A stretch of DNA of 64,000 nucleotides from Eucommia ulmoides (Eukaryota > Streptophyta > Magnoliopsida > Garryales > Eucommiaceae): positions 7,597,546 through 7,661,545 of the forward strand of contig CM028334.1 in assembly GCA_016647705.1 (NCBI GenBank), given 5' to 3'. The position numbers and the translations under genes are program-made. Below the pieces are notes generated by a model. It was not told where the DNA came from. It saw only the letters and a program-made list of their open reading frames with translations, and made no database searches. This document shows, piece by piece, positions 1 through 10,858 of the stretch (position 1 is its first letter; the number at the start of each line of letters is the position of its first letter).

Positions 1-976
1 TATTGTATGCCATTGGCACATGAGAACATATATAACTAACGGCAACCATTAAATCATTATTAGTTTTCACCTTTAGAGCAGCAAACTATTTGAGTAAAAG
101 AAACTATAATGTAAGATTTGACAAACCAAAAGTAGACAACAAACTCATACACGTTCCAACAAATGACTGGTCTTAAAATGAAAATGTAATACATTGGAAT
201 CAGGCAATAAAGGTATACTTCAGTGTTTCACATTTATCAACAAAAGAACACAAATTTCATAGTTTTTAAAGACTTGCAGAAGTGAATTAGGGCAGACTAC
301 AGTTGACAGAGAATATCTATGAAACTGTACAATTTAGTTCCTTTAAGTAGCTTAAACTTCTACCCGATATCTAGTTCGATCATCTTGGGAGGATTAGATG
401 TACCTAGTCTTAAATCATAAAAAGAAAGGCTGCTTATGTTGTAATCTGTAATGAGCACAGCCTAACTAGTTCGATCATAAAGGGCAGCCCATGACGGCTC
501 CGGCAATTGCGGGGTCTTTGGAGGGTCCGACGTATGCATCCTATCTAGTTCAATCATACAAAACGAAAATTCGAGCAAAACAACTAGTCATCCTATTTAG
601 TTTGATCATATGAAACTAAAAATTTGAGCAGAAGTAATTCATCCTATTAGTTGGATCATACAAAACTAAATTAGAGCAAAACCACTAATTCATCCTATTT
701 AGTTTGATCATACGAAACTAGCATTCGAGCAAAGCAGCTGATTGATACTATATAGTTCAATCATACCAAACTAAAATTCAAGCAAAACAATGACCATCCT
801 ATCTAGTTTGATCATACTAGCATTCGAGCAAAGCAGTCTATTCATACTATTGAGTTCGATCATACTAAACTAATTCGAGCAAAAAAAACTGATTTAGCCA
901 GAGACTCCATAAAGAGGAAAAGTCCCTCTCTTACTCACAAATCTAAATTGAATTCATATGAGGGATTCACAAGTAC
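1..976 (-). other. Partial first intron of the S6K gene
   Basis: The sequence left of the donor at 976-975 has no coding homology to the remaining kinase domain on the minus strand, so the first intron appears to run off the window. It holds an AT-rich minisatellite (546-895) and a short GC-richer patch near 478-540 that looks like an inserted repeat fragment. Confidence 0.7.
546..895. repeat. Minisatellite, about 52-bp unit, about 7 copies
   Basis: Seen: units begin near 546, 598, 648, 699, 752, 804 and 852. Each starts with a variant of TAGTTYGATCATAC, continues with AAACTA, then ATTCGAGCAAA, then CATCCTAT or CATACTAT. Unit length is 46-53 bp and copies are diverged. Degenerate half-units near 372 and 468 share TAGTTCGATCAT, so the array may once have been longer. 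It lies wholly inside S6K intron 1. Confidence 0.88.
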
Positions 977-1609
977 CTGAAATGAATAGCAAAGCTGGAC
1001 GATAAAGGGATGCACGACTTTGGTGAGAATATCTCTCTCGGCTTTCATGTAATCAACATGATTGTTTTTTATGATGGTTTCTTTCCTCATTACTTTCATG
1101 GCGAATATCCCATCGCCATCAATTCCACTTCTACCCCTCTTCCTCACCAGAAAAACCTTCGCAAAAGCACCTTTCCCTATAACCCTAAGAATCTCAAAAT
1201 CTCCGGGCCCTATCTTCTTACACTCGTCCACCTCTCTTGTATTTTCTACAGTTCCTTTTTCGGCAACAACACTCAGATTTTCAATTTCGTTTTCTTCCTC
1301 CCCGGAGCTCCCTGAATCAATAGCTCGGCCGAAGGGAAGGGGTTTCGAGAGGGTGAATCGAGGGGAAGGGCCGACGAAGGAGTGGGACCGGTTGTAGATG
1401 ATCTGCGGATCCCCGGCGAACAGAGATGACGGCGACGACGATGACGCGTTCGCATGGGGCGAAGACGAATCAGAAATCGGGGGACCAAACACTTCGGAGA
1501 AATCGAAATCTTCTTGTTCAGCGGAGGAGGAAGGGATTGTGAGCTTGCTGAGCTTGGCAGCAAGCATGGAGTGGATGTTCTTCTTCTGAGTTGTAGAAAC
1601 TACACTCAT
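977..1609 (-). CDS. S6K: Ribosomal-protein S6 kinase (AGC kinase), first coding exon
   Basis: Seen: a minus-strand ORF from ATG at 1609-1607 runs 211 codons to a GT donor at 976-975, after codons for CYSFQ. An N-terminal region of about 130 residues carries DFDFSEVFGPP (residues about 34-44, the plant S6K TOS-like segment) and a YNRSHSFVGPS block typical of plant S6K1/S6K2. The kinase domain starts near residue 135 (DFEILRVIG) with the glycine loop GKGAFAKV, the ATP-binding lysine in FAMKVMRK and the alpha-C glutamate in YMKAERDIL. Known: plant S6Ks phosphorylate ribosomal protein S6 downstream of TOR and PDK1. The exon ends where the family sequence continues with strand beta-5, so the rest of the kinase domain and the C-terminal extension lie left of the window. 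Odd: the third glycine of the loop is alanine. Another AGC kinase is unlikely because the N-terminal blocks are S6K-specific. Confidence 0.92.
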
Positions 1610-1788
1610 CGTGTGTGCTTAATTCGTTTACGTAATCGAGAAAAGCATATAAAATCAAGATCAAAAGCCAGCCGAGAATGGAATCAGGGCGGGCTTGAGA
1701 CAGCAACGGTTACATTTTGGAGGGATGGAATACAGAGAGAATCAGATCCGAGCTAAAGGCTGGGAACTGAGAACAAAAAAACAGCACG

Positions 1789-1825
<37 letters not shown>

Positions 1826-2748
1826 CTGAAATTAATGGAACAATGAAGAGAGAGAAGGACAGATCATTGGGATTTGGAGACGACGAAACTGAAACTCAAT
1901 AGATGCAACGAGCACAAGTTGGCCGTAGAAATTAGAAAACACTGGACCTGGACACGCCACTCTAGTGTATTTTAATGATAAGAAATAAAAAAAGGCTCAA
2001 TCATCGAGAAATCACAAAATTACAAAATAATCATTTTATCTTTTTATGGCGATTTTATCTCTCGTAGTATTATATTTCATACAAGATTATGTTATATTCA
2101 ACATGATCTTGTGTAAAATATAACACGAGCACATGTTATATTTCACTCTCATACCGTTCAAATTCTACTAACCTATCATATTCATTCCATCTCACCACAA
2201 CAACCATACAATATACCAACATAAAACTTTACTCCATCAAGGGTATAAACAAAGTCTCTTCCCTCTCTATCTCACATTTGTTTATGGCGACGAATTCCGG
2301 GCTGCCGGCCATCGTGTTATATTCTAATTTTTTCATTCAAATTGATAATTTTTTCTCAATACAAACCAAATACTTTCCCATACCACAATTAGATGATGAA
2401 GCAGATAAAAAACATAAAAAAATAATAATGGAAAAGCCCTCACAATCCAACAACATATCTATTCCCAAACTTTATTCTATGTTTTTTTTATTGAATTTCA
2501 CTCATCAATTTCCAATTCAAGGTTTTTGACTAGCTACATGTCCCGACCATTCAATCTAAAACGACCACATTGCGAAGAGCCATATCGCATCGGTACCAGA
2601 TTTCTTCATTCTCTTATCTATTTCCAAACCTACCACCATCAATCTCCTTCATAAATTCAATGTATTAACGTAGGAAAACTGGAAGTGCTTTTCTGTTTTT
2701 TTTTTTTTTTTTGGGAATTATCACTAGTGATAATTAAATTTCTTTGAG
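1610..2748. other. S6K upstream region / intergenic
   Basis: Apart from the GA tract, this 1.1 kb is AT-rich and non-coding. It should contain the S6K 5' UTR and promoter (minus strand), but I see no TATA box I would defend. The open frames near 2278 on plus have no recognisable protein family. Nothing else is supported. Confidence 0.5.
1790..1824. repeat. (GA)n microsatellite in S6K 5' leader
   Basis: An uninterrupted GA run on plus, which reads as CT on the gene strand, about 180 bp upstream of the S6K ATG. CT-rich leaders are common in plant 5' UTRs and core promoters. Whether it is transcribed cannot be told from sequence. Confidence 0.9.
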
Positions 2749-2753
2749 AAAGG

Positions 2754-4049
2754 TGGTAGAGGAATATTACGTTGTTACTTTTACCGCAAGTGTACGAGTC
2801 AAGTTTTAGTATAATGAAAAGAGTAGGGTTGTCATATCCACAGGAATTGGATTAAATTGTCATTGAGTACCGCGATTGTCATAACCTAACTTTATTTAAG
2901 CAACTCAATTTATAGTTTTTGTTAATATAATATATTAAATTAAGTTAATTAAACTAATATACTAATATTGACATTTAAGGAAGTAAATTGTTTAGGGATT
3001 AACTTCGTTTATTTAAATGCGTTCGATTTAATCTAGTTTACATTAACAACATTTACACTATCCGACAATCTAGGTATCGAAATCTCACTCACTACCTTTC
3101 CCAAGTGTAAAGTGAATGAATATGTGACTTCGCATCAACGCCGACGTCCCCGTCTAGTGTTTATACTACACTTGGTCACATGAGTCTCGCCCCAACCTCA
3201 TGGATTGCATACTTTCTAACGTCCTCCCGAATCATTAGATCGTCTCGTTGTGTTTAAACCCTACTCCGAATCTGAGGTTACCTCTCCTGAGTGTCAAATC
3301 CTGTATTCTTAATATATCTTAACAAGCATATAAAAGTAGAAGAATGGTAAATATAATCGAATAGGCAAGAACAACCGATAAGAAAACAAAGATTAAATAA
3401 ATGACGTTTTCATACACGAATCGCTCCCTAGACAATATATGTTTAGCTTCTCATGGCCATAACCACATATACAATGATATACAAGCTAAACATATACAAA
3501 ACTATCAACCAAAACTAAGAAATAAAGAGAGAAATAGAGAGATTAGCCGTTATCCGAAGAACCGACGCTAAAATCGCTCCGAGAACGTTTTCTCTTCTTG
3601 GCTTTGTGATCTTCTCTTGGTTGATAAGCCTTGGAGCTCTCAAAATACTCCCCAAAAATGTTCCCAATGTGTTGGGAAGAAGGGTCACACTTAAGGGATC
3701 CAAAATATCTAAAAATATCTAAAAGATCTGGTGTAGGACCGCTACAGCGGTAGGAAGTCAGTAAGGTCACTGACGGATGACCGCTGCAAGCAAAAGGGTC
3801 ATGTTCTATTGACCGCTGTAGTGGTGGGCCTGCAATCCTACACTTTCCTTGTTTGCTCTTTTTCCACCGTTCTTCTACCTACGTTCCACCGATTTGCTCG
3901 TTTATGGACCGTTTTCATCCATTTTCGTCTCAAATAACTAATATATAACAAAACAAATAAAAACGTATTAACATATATTAAAACACTATAATAACACTCG
4001 AAAACTATCAAAATCGACTTGAGAATATATAAACAAATTTCACCTATCA
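2754..4049 (-). repeat. LTR of element A (3' LTR by orientation)
   Basis: 1,296 bp, matching the right LTR along its length. The two copies share, for example, the segment around ACCGCGATTGTCATAACC and the block around ACCGACGCTAAAAT. On minus it begins TGATAGGTG directly after the purine tract. It contains no coding sequence; small ORFs here are incidental. Confidence 0.92.
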
Positions 4050-4068
4050 AATACCCCCAAACTTACAA

Positions 4069-4090
4069 TTTTGCTAGTCCTCAAGCAAAA
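4069..4090 (-). other. Perfect 7-bp-stem hairpin next to the polypurine tract of element A
   Basis: Arms TTTTGCT and AGCAAAA enclose an 8-nt loop, 20 bp upstream of the 3' LTR on the element strand. The same arms and loop recur at 27300-27321 in element B, with one arm change, and a diverged version sits near 53790-53815. Conservation between otherwise diverged elements suggests a cis-acting RNA role (inference). Confidence 0.7.
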
Positions 4091-5622
4091 CACTCACATT
4101 AAAATAAAAAACACAACGAAATTAACTAACACAAATATTAAACAACGAATAAAAACACAAACTACCGAAACGCAAACAACCTAAACATAACGATATGCGA
4201 GTTTTGAATTCAACTAATCTACCAAAATGTTTTCCCTCAACGGCCCCGAATTATATCGAGTTCAGGAGTAAAACGCATCATGTAGTGTTATAGAATTTTA
4301 ACATTCGATAATGGTAAACGTCATTCTAAATCTTGTTCAAGTGTGTGTGTGAAAACTCAATTATATAACTATTCAAAGACCGGATTGGATTATCTATCAA
4401 CGAAGCTTACGACTTATACCATAAAGAATTAGGATATCCATATGCTTGACGGAGTTCCACTCTCCACTAATGTAGGCTTGGAAGTTCAAAAAGATCAATA
4501 GGACTTGGTTCGGTTTGGAACATTTGGCCAAGGGTATATCAGGAATATAAAACAGGTTAATGTTATTAACTTAACAATACCCAAAGCACAATGTTTGGCA
4601 CAGAATCACTCTCGAACCCCCACAGATTAATTTGAAATAACCCCGAACATACATTTAAGAACTTCCTACTCAGTTGTCAAAAGAAACGGAAATAGAACGA
4701 TATTTACATTTTTATTTTTTTTATTTTTAACACGAACCACACCCCCAAACTTATTCGATTTTTACAATTTCACGGGTGTGGAAATACGATAGAAAAATGA
4801 CAAGTGAGTACTCGAATACCAAACCAATCAAAAGTTCACCCAAAACCCAACCGCTCACTTCAAGTGGCATACACGAATGCTAACTTGATTTCACTCAGAT
4901 TGTGCCTTCAGTTTAGCGATATAGGTTTGGAAAAAATTCAATTGGCCAAGGTATTTATTACGTGTTCAGAATTGAAACCACTTATAGGTTTCAACAGGAT
5001 AACAAGAGATAAACATATTACAAGGTAAGCTTCAAAGGCTCAAGCTAATAAAATGAATGCCTAAATCATATCTCATGAACTACCTCGCCTAGGATTTCGC
5101 CTCAAGTTTCCCCCAATCAGATTCTAGAATCCTTAAAATTGTCATGAATTTGGCTAATGGATAATTAGCGTCAAATCAATTGAATAGCTATACATTGAGT
5201 CTACTTACTTGTGCAAATTAGGATTCACAATAACTTTCACCAAAACGACATGTCAAGCACACAAAACACATATGAATGGGCATTACCCTTGACCTCGAAA
5301 TACAACTTGAGGATAATATCATTATCAGGTAATGGCCCAGATGAACTACAAAACTCAACACATAACAACACATCCCACAAACATAAATACATTACACTAA
5401 ACTAACAAACATTAAAAACAATAGAACATAACTAACAACAATAAAACATACTAAACATCACCCTCAAACTTAAAACGGTCAGTGTCCACAATGACCCAAT
5501 CATCAATCTCAACATTTGAAATAAAACATGCCAACGAAAGAGGTTTAGAACACGTACCTGGGAGGCGAGACAATCTCACCTTCGAGTGCAGTCGGCAGTT
5601 ATGATCTAATTTATTTTAAAAA
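4091..5622 (-). other. Non-coding 3' internal region of element A
   Basis: About 1.5 kb between the post-gag hairpin and the hairpin near the purine tract. There are only short random ORFs and no recognisable protein homology. The corresponding regions of element B (27322-28565) and of the intronic remnant (about 53800-54640) are similar in position and partly in sequence. Confidence 0.6.
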
Positions 5623-5652
5623 CTTGGGTTGTCTCCCAAGAAGCGCTTGATT
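5623..5652 (-). other. Conserved post-gag hairpin of element A
   Basis: On minus, AAGCGCTT is followed by arms CTTGGG and CCCAAG around the loop AGACAA. It lies 5 bp after the end of the gag remnant. Element B carries the same core at 28591-28566, also just downstream of its last gag-like ORF. This core is familiar from plant Ty3-type elements, but I know of no established function. Confidence 0.72.
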
Positions 5653-5657
5653 TAATG

Positions 5658-6660
5658 TCATCGGCTTGACATAGAGAAGTGCTCCTTAAAGAGCGGCTTT
5701 CGCCCATAGTAAGTGTCGTACAATACCATATATGGGTCTTGATTTTGAATGCCCTCAAGTTTGGCGAGATTTGGTATTGCTTGGCTCAAACTCTCAATAA
5801 AACTCTTCATTGTCTCATGTGCTCGATTGGCCTGAATTAATGTTGCAAAAGGCGGTGAAGGACAATTGAGCCACATTGGATCCTCATAGATGTGATCTTC
5901 TTGGATCGGTGGCAGCATCAATAGTTGGATCTTAAATGGTGAAGAATCACAATCGTCGATCTATGCTTGGGTTTTTGTTTCATTCGAATCATCATCATAG
6001 CATGAACCCAAGCTCCTCCAGCTCGTATTCGGTTACTCCTCATGGCTTTCACAATTGGATGTCGTTGTGCATCTCTCAGTGACACCATTTCTGCCTCAGC
6101 CTCAATGAAGCTAACAAACTGACCGATTTGAGTCTTAAGAGACTTTACGGTCTTATCAATTTCAGCGCAGATTGTCTTAATTTTGCCAAGATGATCCTCA
6201 TGCTCATTGAGTCGGTCATTCGCTTTCCTCCAAAAAGCTTGAGTCTCCCCCATAAATTCAACGAACATTTCTTCCAGGGTAGGAGAAAACTCTACATGTT
6301 GGTCCGGGGTGTCAATTCATAGCGCCAAAATGGTGAAACTATCTCTCAAGCGTTTATAGCTTGTTGAATAATTCTAACTCCGAAAATCAAATTCGGCCTT
6401 GTCCTCCAACAACTAATAGGCTTCATCAGCAATTAGTTGGTTGAAAGAAGTGGTACCGTTTCTTCTTTCCACCCAAGTTCTTGTTGCAGCTAATAACTCG
6501 TCAAGGAAGTTCAATAATTGACACTTCCTCGGGAAACGATGATTGGGGAACCGGAATAGAAACTCCTTGTATCTATCCCAAGCACAATAAAAATGGCTTG
6601 GAATCTCGTTGAAAGAAATACATGAGGACTTGTTGATGATCCATCTTCAAGCACCTCGTA
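5658..6660 (-). pseudogene. gag: Degenerate Ty3-type gag of element A
   Basis: Seen on minus: from about 6660 the frame reads retrotransposon-gag-like sequence, including DRYKEFLFRFPNHRFP, LLNFLDELL and ADEAYxLLEDKAEF. That matches the order of the Retrotrans_gag domain (W-RFK, then HGFP, then LL..L, then EAY-LLE). Stops follow around 6410-6320. A second stretch (6268-5918) is charged and helical, probably coiled coil (LNEHEDHLGKIKTICAEI). The tail (5921-5658) is in another frame, so at least one frameshift is present. No protease, RT or integrase motifs follow. The frame ends 5 bp before a conserved hairpin. It is not functional as it stands. Confidence 0.75.
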
Positions 6661-6757
6661 AAACAAACAAAACTAAAATAAATAAATTATAAGCAAAATA
6701 AATGCTTAAATTAAAATCAAGTTATTTACTCACAATATCAACAACAATCTAAAAACC

Positions 6758-6777
6758 AATTCCCGATAACGGCGCCA
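6758..6777 (-). other. Primer binding site of element A (tRNA-Asp type)
   Basis: On minus, TGGCGCCGTTATCGGGAAT lies 6 nt inside the 5' LTR. It is a close match to the complement of the plant tRNA-Asp 3' end (TGGCGCCGTTGCCGGGGA) and fixes the element's orientation. Confidence 0.85.
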
Positions 6778-7759
6778 AAAACTTGGTAGCAGAATATTAC
6801 GTCACTACTTTCACCACAAGTGTACGGGTCAAGTTTTAATATAATGGGAAGAGTAGGGTTGTCGTATCCATAGGGATTGGATTAAATTATCGTTGAATAC
6901 CGCGATTGTCATAACCTAACTTTATCTAAGCGACTCAATTTATAGTTTTTGTTATTATAATATACTAAACTAAGTTAATTAAACTAATATACTAATATTG
7001 ATGTTTAAGGGAGTAAATTGTTTAGGGATTAACTTCGTTTATTTAAACGCGTTCGATTCAATCTAGTTTACATTAACAGGATTCACACTATCTGTCACCC
7101 CCCACCCCGGACACCCGTCACCTAGGAGGCCGGCGTGACATCGACACAACATCACCTGAGGGACAAACCAAACTAGAAAGCGACAGTAGGCATTCATAAT
7201 TATACAATCACGAAATCGGGCCATAAACATCTTCTCTAACTAAGGACACACCCGTCCTTGAATTTTAATAACAACAAAAGATAAAAACAACAATGAACCT
7301 CTCCTAGGTTCGCCTTAGGAAGCACCTCCCAAAATACTCCATCGCTATACAATCGCCGGACTCTACCCAGTGCCAGTAGGGGACCGACTCCTAGTTATTT
7401 CACTTGCGAGTGTACTGCCTTCTTAATAAAAACATTTTTACATAATAATACATTCTAAATAATACATTATTTAAATATGGATCAAACATAAGTATATAGA
7501 TATCACATAGCTTGTAAAAGTCTTCATAATATATGCAGTGAAAATAAAGCAATATATATAAGTTCCATTTCAAAACCATCTAGTATAAATATCATACCGA
7601 TCACCACAATAAATAATAAATCACCCAGTATAAATAAAACATCACATCTCAAACCACCACTCCACTACAACACACATTGGCTAGCCATAGTGATCGTTTT
7701 AACCTCACGATCGGGAGTTACAACGGTACCGTAACATTCGTAGGAATGCCTTCCTACGA

Positions 7760-7895
7760 AATATCCACATTTTGGGGAGAAATATAATCCACACCTCTTA
7801 CAGGAAGAAATATAATCCACACCCTTTACGGGGAGAAATATAATTCACACCCCTTCCAGGGAGAAATCACACCCCTTTTGGGGAGAAACATAAAC
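7760..7895. repeat. Short tandem repeat, about 34-bp unit
   Basis: Four to five diverged copies of a unit containing GGGGAGAAATATAATCCACACC lie inside the solo LTR at 7093-9841. Copies vary in length (about 24-36 bp). Confidence 0.8.
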
Positions 7896-9496
7896 CACTC
7901 ATATCCAACGAAAATTATTTTTAAGCCTTCTTTTGGAAACCAACACAATTCCAAAAACCTGCTTGATCTATATCATTTATGAAATCGTACAGTGTAAGCA
8001 AACACATATGTCATCATATATATATATACAGAAAATAGTTTGGCAAGAAGACAGTACACTCACCTCGTTCCTTATACTACAAAAACAGTACCGTCCAAAA
8101 CCTACCGGGATGTTGGCGTTTGCGAACCTAGTAATGATAGGGCCTAAATTAATATTTTATGCATAATAATCAAATCGTGCAATGCAAACCCTAAGTTCTG
8201 AAATTTTCCATTTTCCACATTTTACTTATGAAAATTACTATTTCGGGTAATTTTTATTTCATTAAAAATAACTGCATAAAATTTAGTAATACGAACGGTC
8301 CCAATTTATTATTCCGATTTCAAAATTTTGATGCTAGAATTCAATTCAATAAACTGAAATAAACTTAACGGAAAACTTTACTCATTCCGAATCGTTCACA
8401 GGCCGCGAGATGGGTTTTTAATTCTTATTGGGGTAGTTTGTCCAAATTCTTTCTCTCTTTTTTTTTCCCTTTTTTTTTTTTTTTTTTTTCTTTCTGTTTC
8501 TGTTTTCTGTTTATGCTTAGGCTGCCGACGCCACCACCGGCCGACCCGCCCCCCTGCCGGCAACACACCAGCTACACATAACGATATTCAGTAATACACA
8601 CATGCACACGCATACACACACTGATGAGAACATAGCACCCATACATACACTGCCTTACATACTCACCCATTCGCATAGTCGCCGGCCGAACAGGGAAAAA
8701 CACACACACATGCACAACACCGAATCAGAACGCCCACACACACGATCGCCAAGGGTCGACGGACGACGATCCGAACAACACTCCCACATTTCCACATTCT
8801 ACAGTATTAAACCGAAACAGAGGACGCACACGCGCATGCACCGCCATAACGGTGACACACATCGTCGGTCGCACCGTGGTGACGATCACTCACGTATGCA
8901 GTCGAAGCAACACACACATACACACACTGCACAAAACAAGAATCAGAACACATACACTCCGTCGAAACGCCACCGTCGGATGAAACCGAAACCCATTGGC
9001 GATCCTACCGCCGATCACATACACATGCATGCACACACCCACTAGAATGCTCACATAAATACGCATAAGTACTCACCAGATCGAAGATCGTCGACAAACT
9101 GATCAACCGAACCCAACGTCCACTCACCGGCGATGCTAAGAACGCACCCGTCACGCCATCGACAAACTAGCCCACCGACCGAACCACTTTTTCTCTCCCC
9201 CGAAACTGACGAAGATACCTACACGATCATGCATACGAGTAATAGCCACGACCACCCCTGCCGGAGGAACACCGATTCAAGGAAGTCCGATCAACCCCTC
9301 CCTTGCTCCGGTCCTTTCTCTCTCTCTAGAATTTATCAAATTTCAAGTTTGATGAAAGCTTTTTGATCAATAAACATGCACGAGTATGTATATATTGTAT
9401 GGATTAAGTGGTGGAAATCAGTCCTAGCCTGCCACGTTGCCTCTCCGTTCTCTCTCTTCCGGCGGTCTCACACGCACGACGTATGCGTGTGTGTTG

Positions 9497-9500
<4 letters not shown>

Positions 9501-9542
<42 letters not shown>
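9501..9542. repeat. (TA)n microsatellite
   Basis: About 21 uninterrupted TA units follow a GT-rich stretch, near the right end of the solo LTR. Confidence 0.95.
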
Positions 9543-9545
<3 letters not shown>

Positions 9546-10858
9546 TTAAAAAGTTTTTATTAAATTACTCTTTTTCCCCTCTAATTTCTTAAAGTCTTCT
9601 TTTTGAGTTCAATTCAACATTTATAAGTTTCTAAAATTGTAATTTGATCCCTAACATTTTCAATTTTAGATTTTTAATTGGCAATTCGCATCCAAAATTG
9701 AGAGTAATGTTTTTAAATTTGCAAATTTGACCCCCAATTTTTTATTTGAGTTTTTAATCAATAAAAATTTTTTACCTAAAATTTTCTAATGCTCTAAAAT
9801 GCAACTATTTATGACGTACGTTTTACGATTTAGGTTTTACACTATCCGACAATTTAGGTATCGAAATCTCACTCACTACCTCTCTCAAGTGTAAAGTGAA
9901 TGAATATGTGATTTCGCGTCAACGTCGACGTCCCCGTCTAGCGTCTATACGACACTTGGTTACATGAGTCTCGTCCCAACCTCACGGATTGCATACTTTC
10001 TAACACCCTCTCGGGTCATTAGATCGTGTCGTTGTGTTTAAACCCTAGTTCGAATCCGGGGTTACCTCTCCTGAGTGTCAAACCCCGTATTCTCAATATA
10101 CCATAACAAGCATATAAAAGTGAAAGAATAGTAAACACAATCGAATAGGCAAGAACAACCGATAACGAAATAAAGATTAAACAAACGACGTTTTCATACA
10201 CGAATCGCTCCCTAGACAATATATGTTTAGTTTCCATGGCCATAATCACATATACAATAATATACAAGCTAAACATATACAAAATTATTAACCAAAACTA
10301 AGAAATAAAGAGAGAAACAAGGAGACTACTGTTATCCGAAGAACCGACGCTAAAATTGCTCCGAGAACGTTTTCTCTTATTGGTTTTGTGATGTTCTCTT
10401 GGTTGATAGGCCTTGGAGCTCTCAAGACACTCCCCAAAAATGTTCCCAATGTGTAGGGAATAAGGGTCATACTTAAGGGATCCAAAATATCTAAAAATAT
10501 CCCAAAATATATCTAAAAGATCTGGTTTTGCACCGCTACAGCAGTAGGAAGTCAACAGGGTCACTGGCGGATGATTGCTGCAGCGGTGGGCAAGTAGAAG
10601 GGTCCTGTTCTATTAACCGCTGCAGCAGTAGGCCTGCAATCTTGTATTTTCCTTATTTGCTCTTTTTTCACCGTTCTTCCACTGACGTTCTACCGATTTA
10701 CTCATTTATGGACCATTTTCATCATTTTTTGTCCCAAACACCTAATTTATAACAAAACAAATAAAAATATATTAACACATATTAAAACACTATAATAACA
10801 CTCGAAAAATACCAAAATCAGATTGAGAATATATAAACAAATTCCACCTATCAAAAGG

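Larger units (their letters stand above)
7093..9841. mobile_element. Solo LTR (about 2.7 kb) inside the right LTR of element A
   Basis: Seen: the insert begins TGTCACCCCCC and ends GGTTTTACA, with 5-bp TSD CTATC on both sides (7088-7092, 9842-9846). Flanks join perfectly to the intact LTR at 2754-4049. There is no internal retrotransposon domain, so this is a solo LTR produced by LTR-LTR recombination. Read on minus it starts TGTAAAACC and ends GGGGGTGACA, a form familiar in chromovirus (Tekay/Del-like) LTRs; that assignment is inference. It holds a 34-bp repeat block, a poly-T tract at about 8461-8491, a CA-rich region at 8595-9050 and a TA microsatellite. Confidence 0.88.
2754..10853 (-). 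mobile_element. Non-autonomous Ty3-type LTR retrotransposon A (disrupted)
   Basis: Seen: two matching LTRs (2754-4049; 6784-7092 continuing at 9847-10853) flank a 2.7-kb internal region. A perfect 5-bp TSD, AAAGG, lies at 2749-2753 and 10854-10858, and the LTR ends on plus are TGGTA...TATCA. Read on minus, the element starts at the right. A primer site at 6777-6758 reads TGGCGCCGTTATCGGGAAT, near-complementary to the 3' end of plant tRNA-Asp, and a purine tract lies at about 4062-4050 (GTTTGGGGGTATT). Between them is only a gag remnant, with no protease, RT or integrase, so it is a gag-type non-autonomous element needing a partner in trans. The right LTR is split by the solo LTR at 7093-9841. 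Clade: the Asp primer and gag style suggest Athila/Tat relatives (inference). Confidence 0.93.
6784..10853 (-). repeat. LTR of element A (5' LTR), split by solo-LTR insertion
   Basis: The LTR sequence occupies 6784-7092 and 9847-10853, with TSD CTATC repeated at 7088-7092 and 9842-9846. Removing 7093-9841 and one TSD copy gives about 1,316 bp, close to the 1,296 bp of the left LTR. The ATG-headed frames around 10288-10564 are LTR sequence also present at 3515-3770 and are not genes. Confidence 0.9.

Noticed and set aside
3515-3770. Minus-strand ORFs (MDPLSVTLLPN..., MTLLTSYRCSG...)
   Set aside because: The same frames recur at 10288-10564 in the partner LTR; they are LTR sequence of element A, not genes.
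8602-9045. 147-codon plus-strand ORF rich in His and Thr (HTHTHT)
   Set aside because: It arises from CA-rich simple sequence inside a solo LTR; there is no domain and no coding-type composition.
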